Source: Bolinopsis microptera (Eukaryota; Ctenophora; Tentaculata; Lobata; Bolinopsidae). From it: a stretch of 64,000 bases of DNA. Below the pieces are notes generated by a model. It did no database searches and was not told the DNA's origin. It saw nothing but the letters and a program-made list of their open reading frames with translations. A program made the position numbers and the translations under genes. The stretch is from positions 7,830,858 to 7,894,857 of the forward strand of contig NC_087075.1 in assembly GCF_026151205.1 (NCBI RefSeq), written 5' to 3'. Shown one piece after another: positions 9,348 to 19,886 of this stretch (positions within the stretch are counted from its first letter, which is position 1; each line of letters begins with the position of its first letter).

Positions 9348-10746
9348 GTAAGTGCTGAGTGTGTAGTAAGTGAGATATCTTGTGGAATATGTGTAATGTA
9401 AGTGACGTATGTGAGATAATATCTTACATATTTCACATATTATGTGGGATCATATGTAAGTGAGGTGCTTTTTAATTTTGTAAAATTTAGCGAGTTCATT
9501 TATAAATTGTTTTTGGGTTTGGACGCGCAGTTTGTAGTACTCGTGATAATTAATTTACATCACTGAATAATGCGAACTGTAGACTATAAGTTAAATTTAA
9601 TAACATATCCCAGGGTTTATTTAATTAATAATCTGGTTCAATGTAAATATGACGTACTATGTTGTAACTCAATAAACAGACTGGACTCTACTAGAAGTAA
9701 TCAATAATCAACATAAAATCATACATTATCATAAATCTGACGCTTTAAATGTAAATATCTAGTTATCATGACAAATAAAGGGTTAATAGGGTATCACTGT
9801 ACCAAATTATATAAATCTTAAGGGTTTTAAATAACTTACACGTTTGCAATGGGCTCAAGTATGATTGCTTTTGGGTGAATAATTTTGCTTCCAACTAATA
9901 GGCAGACGGATAAAAATAAAATGTTACATATTTACATGCTGAAAATTACAGAGATATCAGTAAATACGTGGCATGTGTAAAATTACCTATTCAACTTATT
10001 TGCTATACGCATATTTAAGAAGCAAAACGATGGGCAAACTATGTCAGTTTACAAAGTGAAACGTTGATTTTTATGCTATGATTGGTTCCTTTTCTGCTTG
10101 TACCGTGTGCGGACAATATTACAATTTAAACAGTTTATACAGTTTATTATACAGTTTATTATACAGTTTATTATAAAGACTATGGAAGTTGAATGCATCC
10201 TCAAATCTAAATCTTCCCAAGCAGTAACGTTTATATTATAATAAATCAATATTACATAATATATTTAAAATTTTATATATTGAATTAAATATACATAATA
10301 TCCATGCTTTTCTTGCGAAGCTATTATATTTTGGAACTTTGCTAAGAAGTGCTGTTGAACGTTTTGTTCTTCAGTGAGGAACTTCTATCTCTTTAGTCTT
10401 TAGGGCGGGGTGGTAAAGGTATGTAGCAGGTATGTAGCAGTAAAATTCTATAGCTATTATTTACAGAGTTGTGAACTCTACCCTAGCTGAAAGGTTTCAG
10501 TTAATCAAGTCACTTAGATCTGTCAAAAATAGGAATGGTTAAATCTAGATCTGCCCACTTTCTATTATGTGAACAGATGAAGAATGAAGATGCAGTAAAA
10601 TGTGTGGGAGTTATTTGATAAGTGTGCTTTACAATTAGTCAAGATAACAAAGTAAAACGACCAGCTAATTTAAATGAAACAGTATTAAACTATTGTACAA
10701 GGAATGTGGTCGTGTGTTGCCTTCCCATCACTCTGACTACACGTAG
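9348..10746 (+). other. AT-rich stretch without a recognised gene
   Basis: Intron or intergenic sequence. It contains a threefold CAGTTTATTATA repeat at about 10133-10175 and no convincing ORF, exon or RNA gene. Confidence 0.6.
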
Positions 10747-11602
10747 TTAACCAACAGAGCAAGTTCCTCTGCAGCTGTTATTCTTTACTTTCTCACAGTC
10801 GGAGTCTATCATGCAGGCAGAGTCTGCCCCACTTGACCAACACCATTCAATGTGCGGATAACTGAAATTAGTAGTAATTAGTAATAAGTTATAGTACTTA
10901 GCAATAAGTTGTAATAAAATTGTTGGAAGCATGGTATCGATAATATAATGTCATAATTGGAAGATATAATATTAAAATACGTTAAAATAACGTTAAAAAC
11001 CCACCCTGTATGGCATGTGCCGGGGGGACCATCCCAAATCATCTCGCTCAAACCATTACACTGACTCCAACAATACCCCTTGTGGCAACCATAGTAACAG
11101 AGGTTATCTTTGTTACACGTGTAGTCGTCCACAAATTGGAGGTTGCAGGTTTCGTACTGCTGTGTTTCAGTTACTGCGGGGATAAATCTGTTTACCTTCT
11201 TTCTGACCCTGACCCTGACCCTGACCCTGACCCTGACCCTGACCCTGACCCTGACCCTGACCCTGACCCTGACCCTGACCCTGACCCTGACCCTGACCCT
11301 GACCCTGACCCTGACCCTGACCCGGACCGCCTGACCCTGACCCGGACCCCCTGACCCCCTGACCCTGACCCCCTAACCCTTACACCCTGACCCCCTGACC
11401 CGGACCGCCTGACCCTGACCCTGACCCCCTGACCCCCTGACCCTGACACCCTGACCCCCCGGACCCCCTGACTCCCTCACAAGAATTAAGAATAGGATCA
11501 GTCTGAACAATTAATAGGAAACTTTAAATGCATCCAATAAGTATAAAATACGAATTTCTTACCTGCTAAAATAGCAATTGCAATTAGCATTATTCGAAGC
11601 AT
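10747..11602 (-). CDS. Secreted 12-cysteine protein, paralog 1 (3 exons)
   Basis: Exons: 11563-11602, 11005-11173 and 10747-10861, with GT-AG introns and matching phases (1, then 2); total 107 residues. Exon 1 encodes a short hydrophobic signal peptide (MLRIMLIAIAILA). The mature part has 12 Cys with the signature CxYGCHKGYCWSQC, then WDGPPGTC, EWCWSSG, DSDC, NSC and CSVG before the stop, suggesting six disulfides. No Pro/Lys processing sites stand out. Small extracellular proteins with a similar Cys pattern occur in invertebrates, but I cannot assign a function. The neighbour at 12.0-13.8 kb is a clear tandem duplicate. A TA-rich box at 11660-11674 may be the core promoter. Confidence 0.82.
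11202..11480 (-). repeat. (TCAGGG)n hexamer array in intron 1 of paralog 1
   Basis: About twenty perfect CCTGAC units (TCAGGG on the gene strand) decay into CTGACCCC variants. The array begins only ~28 bp upstream of the exon 2 acceptor. Regularly spaced GGG runs on the transcribed-sense strand make a G-quadruplex possible. Confidence 0.9.
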
Positions 11603-12043
11603 CGCTAAAATTTGTCAATCTAGAAATGAAAACTGTTTGGAGCTATGTCAGTTCAAAATCTTATTTAAAAATAGGATGTCGACAGATGCAATGAAATTGT
11701 TGAGAGTTTTGCGAACAAAAGAAAAATGAGAATCTAGCTACAGTACAACACCACTTGATTTCATTTTCACTTCTAGTTCATTTGATTTAAACTTGATTAA
11801 ATTGATTTATTGGACAGGTTTAGATTTGAAAACTCTATTAGAATGCAGTTCAATGCAGTGGCCATGGATGCATTGCATTTTAGTTTATTAATATTGTCTC
11901 ATGTCTGAACGATAAGACAATAAACCAGAGTAAAACGAACTATTCATTTCAACAACAGCAAATACGCATTATAAATGGAATGTTGAATCTGATCTCATGA
12001 CGTCATATGACATATCATGACGTCACCACTCTGATATCACGTT
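11603..12043 (-). other. Spacer between the two Cys-rich genes
   Basis: Contains the 5' flank of paralog 1, with a CTAGAAAT...AAAACTGTTTGGAGC block shared with paralog 2, and the 3' flank of paralog 2. No other gene is visible. Confidence 0.6.
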
Positions 12044-13775
12044 TTAACCAACAGAGCAGGCGCCGCTACAACTGTTCTTATTCACTTTCAAACAGTCAGA
12101 GTCTACATTACAGGTTGTGTCTTCCCCGCTCGAATAGCACCACTCAATTGGGTTAAAACTGAAATTTGTAACAAATTAAATAGTAATTAGCAATTAGAAT
12201 TAATTTCTGAAATTAGAATAGGAAGTGAATAGAAATACCAGTTCGTTCTGAATATGTGACAACAAATTATATTATGTGGTGCGTATTTGACTATTTGATG
12301 TGTATTATGTAGTTTCTGAAGTGAGTACCTCTTACCTTAGCAGTCACTCAATAGTCGATTAAGTATCATGTGGGTGAGGGTGAGATTAATGTTGATGATA
12401 AAACCTATGAAAAATTTGATGAGTTTATAATAATACATTTAAACATGTGTAAAGAAGAAACATACTCAGTGTGGCACGTGCCAGGGGGACCATCCCACGT
12501 GATGGCCCCCACAGCATTACACTGACTCCAACAATGTCCCTTGTTGCACCCGTAGAAACACAGGTTCGACTTGTCACACGAGTATTTACGAAAGTACATC
12601 ATGTTACACGTGAGATACTGTATGTAGGTCTCAGCTCCTGTGGGGGGAGGGAGTTATATCTGGGGGGATATATCTGGGGGGTATATCTGTTAACGTGGGG
12701 GGGAGGGAGGGAGTTATATCTGGGGGGGGGAGTTATATCTGGGGGGGGGGGAGTTACATCTGGGGGGATATATCTGGGGGGTATATCTGTTAACGTGGGG
12801 GGAGGGAGGGAGTTATATCTGAAGGGGGGGAGTTATATCTGTTAACGTGGGGGGAGGGAGGGAGTTATATCTGAAGGGGGGGGGGGGGGGGAGTTATATC
12901 TGTTAACGTGGGGGGATCTTATCTCGTGCTTCTGACCCTGACCCTGACCCTGACCCTGACCCTGACCCTGACCCTGACCCTGACCCTGACCCTGACCCTG
13001 ACCCTGACCCTGACCCTGACCCTGACCCTGACCCTGACCCTGACCCTGACCCTGACCCTGACTCATGACCAGGGCACGTGGTACAAGCGCAAGACAAACC
13101 ACGGGGTGTCAGGTTTTTGGCCACAAGTGACGAAAATCGTACAAAGAGTCGGCTCCTTGTACGGTCTTCCTACCCCCAATGTAAACCCCCGTACTTTGAG
13201 CCCCAAGATCGTACTTTGAGCCCCCACGTGACAAGAGAAAACGTGGTAATATCACGTGAAAAGTCATATGACTCGATCGTACTTTGAGCCTCTAGCATCG
13301 TACTTTGAGCCGGCTCGTTGTACGATTTCCAAACGGCCGATACCAGCTATTCCATGTGTTTATACCACGTGCCTTAAATTCTCTGTTCACAAGTGACGAA
13401 AATCGTACAAGGAGCCGGCTCCTTGTACGGGGGTTTGTCCCTGACCCTGACCCTGACCCTGACCCTGACCCTGACCCTGACCCTGACCCTGACCCTGACC
13501 CTGACCCTGACCCTGACCCTGACCCTGACCCTGACCCTGACCCTGACCCTGACCCTGACCCTGACCCTGACCCTGACGCTGATCCTGACCCTGACCCTGA
13601 CCTCGACCATACTAAAGCTCGAGGCTCTGTGGGGTTGATGAATTTTTGTTTGAAAATTAATAATAAGATTAATCCAAAATATTAAGGGAAAAAACTTTTA
13701 ATGCATCCAACAAAATAAATGAGACTTTTTCTTACCTGCTAAGATAGCAATTGTGATAAGGATTATTCGAAGCAT
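12044..13775 (-). CDS. Secreted 12-cysteine protein, paralog 2 (3 exons)
   Basis: Exons: 13736-13775, 12466-12637 and 12044-12158; total 108 residues. Exon 1 and exon 3 have the same lengths and phases as in paralog 1, and exon 2 is one codon longer. Signal peptide MLRIILITIAILA; all 12 Cys are conserved (CFYGCNKGHCWSQC, WDGPPGTC, EWCYSSG, DSDC, NSC, CSVG). Between the conserved Cys many residues differ, so the duplication is not recent or has diverged under selection. Intron 1 (12638-13735) is swollen by a G-rich repeat, two hexamer arrays and palindromes. Function unknown. Confidence 0.82.
12638..12930 (+). repeat. G-rich degenerate minisatellite in intron 1 of paralog 2
   Basis: Irregular repeats of a unit with GGGGGGAGGGAGGGAG, TTATATCTG and GTTAACGTG. 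Long G runs alternate with TTATATCTG. On the gene strand it is a C-rich tract running up to the exon 2 acceptor. Confidence 0.85.
12932..13062 (-). repeat. (TCAGGG)n hexamer array
   Basis: About twenty-two nearly perfect CCTGAC units (TCAGGG on the gene strand) in intron 1 of paralog 2. Confidence 0.92.
13131..13429. repeat. Cluster of CGTAC-ended palindromes
   Basis: A perfect 26-bp palindrome lies at 13404-13429 (half-site CGTACAAGGAGCC). Related imperfect versions lie at 13138-13163 and ~13299-13324, and four GTACTTTGAGCC half-copies lie between 13190 and 13305. Several CACGTG hexamers are interspersed. Confidence 0.8.
13438..13592 (-). repeat. (TCAGGG)n hexamer array, second in the same intron
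   Basis: About twenty-four CCTGAC units with a few variants at the right end, in intron 1 of paralog 2 just beside the perfect palindrome. Confidence 0.92.
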
Positions 13776-13792
13776 TGCTAAAATTTGTCAAT

Positions 13793-13845
13793 CTAGAAAT
13801 AAAAACTGTTTGGAGCGGACTCTATTTAAGAGTTTGATTGAGAAT
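13793..13845 (-). promoter_or_regulatory. Putative core promoter / 5' UTR of paralog 2, shared with repeat X
   Basis: Lies 18 bp upstream of the ATG and includes a TATA-like CTTAAATAGA (gene strand). 47 of 53 bases match 63249-63301 in repeat X without gaps, with a further copy at 15672-15724. A partial match precedes paralog 1. Confidence 0.45.
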
Positions 13846-14251
13846 TGTTTGTCGGCAGATGCAATGAAATTTGTGAGAATTCGATGAACAAAAGAGGTGA
13901 GAGAATCTGAAAATAGTTTAGCATCTCTTAATTTTGTTTCCACTTGTAGTTTTTCCATTTAAGCTCGATTTAGTTTAAATTGTATTGATTGGGAAGCTTT
14001 AGATTTGATAATGAGATTAAGACACAATGGCCATAGGTTCTACAATAAAACTTCAAAACGTGATTGATATGTCACGGGTCTGGGACTCTAAGAGCGGCAA
14101 GAAAACTTTGTTTTCAATCAATATTATTTAACACTCGACCTCTGCCGACGGACAACTAAGGACCTGTCAATTTTACCTAGTTAACTGATTAACATGCTAG
14201 CTTGGGAAATCCAATCAGCTCCGACAACTAAGAAACAATCATTACATATCC
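13846..14251 (+). other. Intergenic stretch
   Basis: No gene seen. CGACAACTAAG motifs at ~14149 and 14222 are outer copies of the inverted-repeat end described next. Confidence 0.5.
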
Positions 14252-14962
14252 CCGACAACTAAGAACCTCTGGAGATACTTTAAACTTTTAAACATTCCAT
14301 GTGCCGTGCAGATCCGGACGCCGTGGCTCTACTGCGTTGTACCACCCGAGCGAGGGATTCCATGTTCGGTAGCGTCTGATTAGCTTCTGAGGTTGAGTAG
14401 CTGTGTATTATGAAGTGTATTAAGAAGTGTTCAAGGTCCCGGCATGTGCTCACATAACGGCCGTGAGCCGGGTCCGGAAGGGGCTGGTTCTCGTATCCAA
14501 GGACATGAGCGCGAGCTGTGCATGCAATGGGAGTGATACGAGGCATACAATCACAATTACGAAAGTTGATCAGCTGTTAATATACAACCGCACTCCTGGT
14601 ATATATATTGAAACATGAAGAGTATCGTTTTCAGTTCAACATGCCTGATTGCCTGCTTTCTCCAAATTCATCGAAGGACATAGAGGATCTCAACAGCTGG
14701 TGGACATGGACGGATACATCTACTCCAGAAAGAAGCCTAAAGATACAGACCTCTACTCGGCTTGGCGATGCTGGAAGAACAACCCTCCTAACAAGTGTTC
14801 CTGTTATGCCTACCTCACCCTGTCAGATAACTCCTTAACTCCTTGGTTGTCCGGCTGTTAGGATTGTTAGAATATGGATCACATCACAAATGATTCGTCA
14901 TCGATTGGGCCATGTGATGTGATACCTGTGGGAGCCCGGAATGAGAGATTCTTAGTTGTCGG
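14252..14962 (+). mobile_element. Inverted-repeat-bounded element carrying a FLYWCH fragment
   Basis: CCGACAACTAAGAA at 14252-14265 and its exact inverse at 14949-14962 enclose ~0.7 kb. Extra direct copies of the end sequence sit just outside. The interior carries a FLYWCH-like zinc-finger fragment, a domain often linked to MULE transposases. No transposase core is present, so this is non-autonomous or a remnant. No target duplication was identified. Confidence 0.45.
14688..14861 (+). pseudogene. FLYWCH zinc-finger domain fragment
   Basis: The reading frame gives SQQLVDMDGYIYSRKKP, then AWRCW and KCSCYAYLTLSDN, following the FLYWCH pattern (Gly-Tyr-x-Tyr, W-x-C, C-x(2)-A). It stops at TAG just before the expected His pair. 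There is no good start, and the upstream exon or transposase part is missing. Confidence 0.55.
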
Positions 14963-14974
14963 TCACCGCCTCTG

Positions 14975-15857
14975 CCTGATCTAGAGAATGTCACCATTTT
15001 ACCTTCACACAGACATCAAACGCGTAAGAAGATGACGATCAGACCTCGTTACAATCTTATTCAAATTTTAATAACTTACTCAAGCAAGTCAGTCCCTCAC
15101 CTTTATGTTATTAACGGGGTCTGGACTCGTCGGACGTTGAATGTCCCTGCTTGCAAGGCTCGTTATAACGATCTGCTCTTCCAATGCCCAACTTGATAAG
15201 TTGATAATTCGTCCCCTACAAATGAAAAGGGCCTCAGTCGACTTAAGCCCTTTTAAATTGCAACACGGCTACTCGATATTCTGGGGTACCATACCTACAT
15301 GGTCCCAAAATAGTCATCTGTTGAAATTTGATTTTATTTTAATCGGCTTATGTCCACTACTGAATATAGTACTATAGTACTGTAGACTCTTTGGATATTA
15401 TTAAATTTAAAAGGCCTGGATAGCTTTAAAATTAATCAAAAGGGCCTATCTTGACAGAAGCCCTTTTCGATTCCTGCTGGATAGCTTTAAATAGAGATTA
15501 AAGCCTATGTTCTAAACTATTTTTAAAAAGGGCCTAAGTCTAAATTGAATCAGAGTTTTAAAATAGCCAAAGTTAGTATGGGAATTTCTTTTGCTGTAAG
15601 TCACCTCTGACCTCAGCTAGGTCCATACCCTATATAATAGATTTGCATAAAAACATGCCTGAGTACAATCTATTCTCACTCAAGGTCTTGAATAGAGTCG
15701 GCTTCAAACAGTTTTCATTTCCAGGAGAAATCAATTATTTCACTAGACACTTTTTCTATGTAGGTGACGACTTATGAATTTCTATGCGCAATTGCTTTCT
15801 ACTTCACTATGGCCATCTGAAGGGATCATTATGACGATCTACTCTGCCGTAGGTACA
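14975..15857 (+). repeat. Repeat X, copy 1 (uninterrupted)
   Basis: Nearly identical, in inverse orientation, to 61598-64000 once the LINE inserted there is removed. It has several AAAAGGGCC / GGCCCTTTT blocks, a 78-codon open frame (15141-15377) preserved in both copies, and a short frame starting MPEYNLFSLKVLNRV. No transposase or RT is visible. The right limit is where the copies diverge after GCCGTAGGTA; the left limit is poorly defined because copy 2 leaves the window. Confidence 0.8.
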
Positions 15858-16680
15858 TGTTTAGCTAATTTATTACGATCTGATCAAGGGCATTTCAATG
15901 ATGGGCACTGCTGTATAATACTATCATTCCGATTTCTCCACATCCTAGCCTCCAACTTCTACAATAACAGGTGACTGATCAGTCTACTTTCACGATCATC
16001 CGGAAGAGAACCGCAACCAGTAAGAACCTACTCCACTTTGGGTTGTGATACTCAAAAGACGGCAAAACAAGATGGTTTTTATTCATAAATTCTAATTTGG
16101 TATTCTTGTAACTCTTGTAAATCGTGTAAGTTTTTTTGGTTGGATGCAATGCATGTGCCTTACGCTATTGGTCGTGACTGTGTTGCTGCCCGAAAGCTGT
16201 CCTGCTGACTGATCTCAACTACTTTCTCTGCCTCATTGATAGGACATGCGTTCAGGTTTACTTTGTTCTGGTTCGATTTTGATTGTTTTTATGCCAATTA
16301 ATTTCAAAGTCTAGGATCTAAATTCTATGTTAAAGAGTCCACCAAACCTCTATTCACCAAAACTCGAACTACTTGCTATAGAAGAACATATACAGATACG
16401 TTGTTTATGGATATTGTTAAAGATCATTAAATCACGAGTTACAAGGCAATTTCGTTATACTACCTATTCGGCTTATCAATAGGAAAGATAATCTGTTAAT
16501 CACTTCCCTTTCCAACTAAATACATTTATTTACCTGATCGCACTTCTGCTGCGAGTCGGGGAACAAATTTCGTATAGTTGGGCGATGATTTCACCTTCCT
16601 CTTTGCAGCCTCTGTCAAGATTAGCTTAACAGTCAATTTAAGAGTCAAAACAGTATGGACTGATTTGTGTGGACAAAAAT
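15858..16680 (+). other. Non-coding stretch
   Basis: No convincing gene, exon or RNA was found. Confidence 0.5.
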
Positions 16681-16683
16681 AAA

Positions 16684-16853
16684 TTTCACTGAATTATGAG
16701 TTAAAGTGATTGTGCCTGTTATTCCCACTTACTGACTGATAATCTTATCTGGATACCATGCCCGTATGAGGTTTGACAAAAATTTCACTGAATTATGAGT
16801 TTAAAGTGATTTGTGCCTGTTATTCCCACCTTTCTGACTGATAATCTTATCTA
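16684..16853 (+). repeat. ~97-bp tandem duplication
   Basis: AATTTCACTGAATTATGAG through GATAATCTTATCT occurs at ~16684 and again at ~16781 with a few single-base differences. Confidence 0.8.
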
Positions 16854-16859
16854 TGGATA

Positions 16860-18598
16860 GATAAGTTGAATCCTCCACAGTCAGTAGAACGCGATCGCCG
16901 AATGATTAAACAATATGGGAAGGCGCACAGCATTACATATTGCGCGCTGATACTTCAATTACTGTGCGCGTTTCGTCCGGGAACTGGGTGGTGGGGAAGT
17001 TCCCGCTCTAATATTTCTGGACGACAGTCAAACAGTGATCACTCATTTATGAGAACTGATCCGGACACTTTCCCGGTCGAACCGTACCAAAATCAAATAA
17101 TTTAGAACCACGCGTATAGCCACGGTCCTGGCGGTGCTGAGCCGATGTAAAACTCTTCTGTCTCTTGTTAATATTTTAGTAGTAATGTGCATTAATAAGT
17201 GTGTAGTGGTTAACATATATTTATCTAGGAACGACACGATATTTATAATGCAGGAATTAAAAGCTGCTTTCGATATGACTGGTGGTGGCTCTCTCCGGTG
17301 GGACATGATCTAGGGGGTACCCGGGGTCGAGGTTAACGAACAGTGTTCGTGTCCTTCACAACCCCCTGATACCTGTGTTTGTGTCGGGGGAGCCTAATTC
17401 ATTGGTTAGAATCGCAGAGTTAGCGGAGCTTCATGATATTCTCGCGACGTATGCTGCATGACGGTGCAAAGACTTGCGCCGTTTGTTTCAGCATCCAGTT
17501 GCGAGTTGCTTGCCCATCGAAACCATGATTACGTGATTGTGGATTGATATTACTGATATCCATCATTTCAGTATTAAATTATCCATTATTTATTTATTGA
17601 CATCCTTCAGTCTCCCAAACAAGGTGGGAAGGTTAAATTAACTTTTGGGCCTTGTTTTGGCGACTGCTTAATCGATGGGCAAGTAGGATTTGTTTTTTTA
17701 GCAGTGTTTGAACATTGAAACGATTTTAAAATGTTTATTTGTATCTTATATAAACGTACACTATGAATGGAACATATGAGTATTGCTGAAAAGCACAGTG
17801 TAAGCCTACACGGACCGCCTCACGTCGAGAGAGTAGCACAAGCACTCACTGTACTTACATGCCGTGGCAGTAGCCAGCGGCTATCGCATTACACCGCTAT
17901 GGTGACGTATCATAATTATTACCTTAATGCATCTAGATTTAGTTAACTTGCTAGATGTGATTTAAGTGCAATTGTAATTGCAAAATGTTTCTAACCCTCC
18001 CCCAACCACCACACCCCGCTCGATTATTACTAACATTTATCTGTGTTTAATACAGAGAGAGATCATGATGTCTTCAACTAGGCTGCCAGACACCTTTCAC
18101 GTTTGGAGTTGATAAGTCAAGGAATAAGTCATAGATATACAAAGACACTCGGCTAACAGGATATATCTTATATATTAATACTCTGAAATATAAAGGAGTG
18201 AACTCCATTATAATATAGATACAAACATATTAAAATACAATAGGGAGAATATAAAGTTCAACAGAGCTCGTACAGAGTTATGAAGCAGGTGAATTCAAAT
18301 TTTTTCCATTATCGCAGAATCCCTGTTTTTCGATTGGTGGCTGGACCTGAAGTCGGTGAAAATAGGTAAAACGGTGGAATCAGATTAAAATAGGAGACCT
18401 TCCGGAATAACAAGTATATTGACCAATGAGAGTTTATAAAACCACTGACCACTAACTACGACTATAAATAGAATCTGGTCAGAATAATGTAGTTCATCGA
18501 TCATATTTTTCAGTGATGAATTAGATTTCAGCTGAATGTTTCATGTAGAGCTGACGATTTTTGGTTGGAATTCTGTTCTGCAATTATTCATTTTTTAT
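16860..18598 (+). other. Non-coding stretch with a possible small MITE
   Basis: GC-richer patches at 16870-17080 and 17280-17420 give no recognisable protein or tRNA. CTTGCCCATCGA (~17508) and its exact inverse TCGATGGGCAAG (~17672) enclose ~175 bp and could be a small inverted-repeat element. Everything else is unassigned. Confidence 0.4.
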
Positions 18599-18688
18599 TC
18601 ATGCAAGAAATCTTGATGACATCTCGGGAGCTAACATCTTACGCCTCTTGCGGCTACTACTGTCCTGGGCACTTCCAGTGGCTGGAAC
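18599..18688 (-). CDS. Candidate terminal exon (basic, nuclear-type tail)
   Basis: A good acceptor (TTATCTTTTTCCTAG) opens a 29-codon frame, VPATGSAQDSSSRKRRK... to TGA, with an AATAAA overlapping the stop. The RKRRK cluster resembles a nuclear localisation signal. The upstream exons were not identified; it lies 3' of the zinc-finger cluster and could belong to an older member or to another gene. Confidence 0.35.
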   Translation of the reverse strand, partial: VPATGSAQDSSSRKRRKMLAPEMSSRFLA

Positions 18689-19098
18689 CTAGGAAAAAGA
18701 TAATCAGACATACTTAGGAATTCAATTTTAAAATGTGCTTTTAAAATTAATTATAAGCTATATATAATGGTATAATTATAACCTATTTATTGCTGCTCAA
18801 AATCTGTAACAACCCAAAAGTTAAAGTTGTTAGTTTTATACTACGCTCATTCTAAAACAAATAATTCAAGAGTATCGAACTGCCACACAGCTTTAGTGTT
18901 CAATATAGTTACTCTGCCAAATCTAAGCTACTTATGAATCGAATCAAAATAAACTTAGCGATCACATGTACATAATCAAATACACAGTGACACCATGAGT
19001 TAAAAGCTTAATAATAACAATACAGCAAAAATAAGTACAATAACAAACAGCACAGCGCATACTGATTAAAAGGGCTTCAGTAGTTAAAGTTAGCGCAT

Positions 19099-19383
19099 TT
19101 AATTAATCAAACAGAGAGTAATATGACTAAAGTTTAGCCGGAATCTCCTGACATCCTCCATCTTTGCAACTTCACCTACTTGGTTGAGGTGTTCTGAACC
19201 AGCTTCAAACTGACTACATAGCACGGCTTCAGCTTTCATAAGTTTGTTATTTTCGTCGTTTTCCTCACATTTACAAGTGCATGATGATGATGACCAGGTT
19301 GAAGTAGGGTTAACTTGTTGAGCGTCTTTCATCTCCTCTTTGATATCTACCCCCTCAAACATTTCTGTTTTTTCAAGTGACAT
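19099..19383 (-). pseudogene. Zinc-finger gene copy C, N-terminal fragment
   Basis: Nearly identical to the first ~85 codons of the genes at 19887 and 21225 ([18 protein letters not shown]..., [27 protein letters not shown]). It then diverges after a small deletion and contains no fingers. The 5' flank is shared with the other copies, so it arose by tandem duplication. Translation would give a short finger-less protein; probably a pseudogene. Confidence 0.7.
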
Positions 19384-19770
19384 TCCTGATAGAAATTTTT
19401 GTATTAATTTATTTAATGTTCTTTACGTCTTTAGCGAGTAAAATTAAAAATAACAGGATTATGTATTATAATTTGTAACTACTCAATCATAAAATTATTA
19501 AATAAAATATATAATCGAGCCACAAATTGTATTTTATTTAGCAATTAACCAAAATTAATAGAGTACACTCTAAAGTTTGCAGTATCGTTCAAATATTTTG
19601 TTGGATAACTGACAAGATTTTGAAAGTTATCAAAATTCTGTCCCGAGTAAATCTATCGAACATGCTATAATATAATATAATGTTTTAATGTATTAACTAG
19701 CGAAGTTCTCCTTCCTGAATCTCTTGGATTAAACTACAGTTCAGATGAGGTGGTATTGCGTAGATATTAT
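19384..19770 (-). repeat. Duplicated 5' flank / spacer of the zinc-finger cluster
   Basis: Nearly identical to 20739-21112, apart from small insertions such as an extra ATTATT. It includes the sequence downstream of the next gene, showing that gene and spacer were duplicated together. Confidence 0.8.
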
Positions 19771-19886
19771 TATGTGGTTCAACAAATCGTCCTTGGATTT
19801 AGGATTACAGTCACAGTACTCGCAGCCATGATACAGCCCACTATGATTATGAATCAACATATGCCTTTTCAAAGATCCAGCTGTCT

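Noticed and set aside
11010-11449. Long frames of alternating Asp-Pro, Leu-Thr or Gly-Ser on both strands
   Set aside because: They arise from the stop-free CCTGAC hexamer array inside an intron; the same happens at 12.9 and 13.4 kb.
17043-17306. 87-codon minus-strand frame
   Set aside because: No recognisable domain, no splice context, unremarkable composition.
17395-17440. tRNA-like TTGGTTAGAATCG stretch
   Set aside because: No matching B box, no cloverleaf stems could be drawn.
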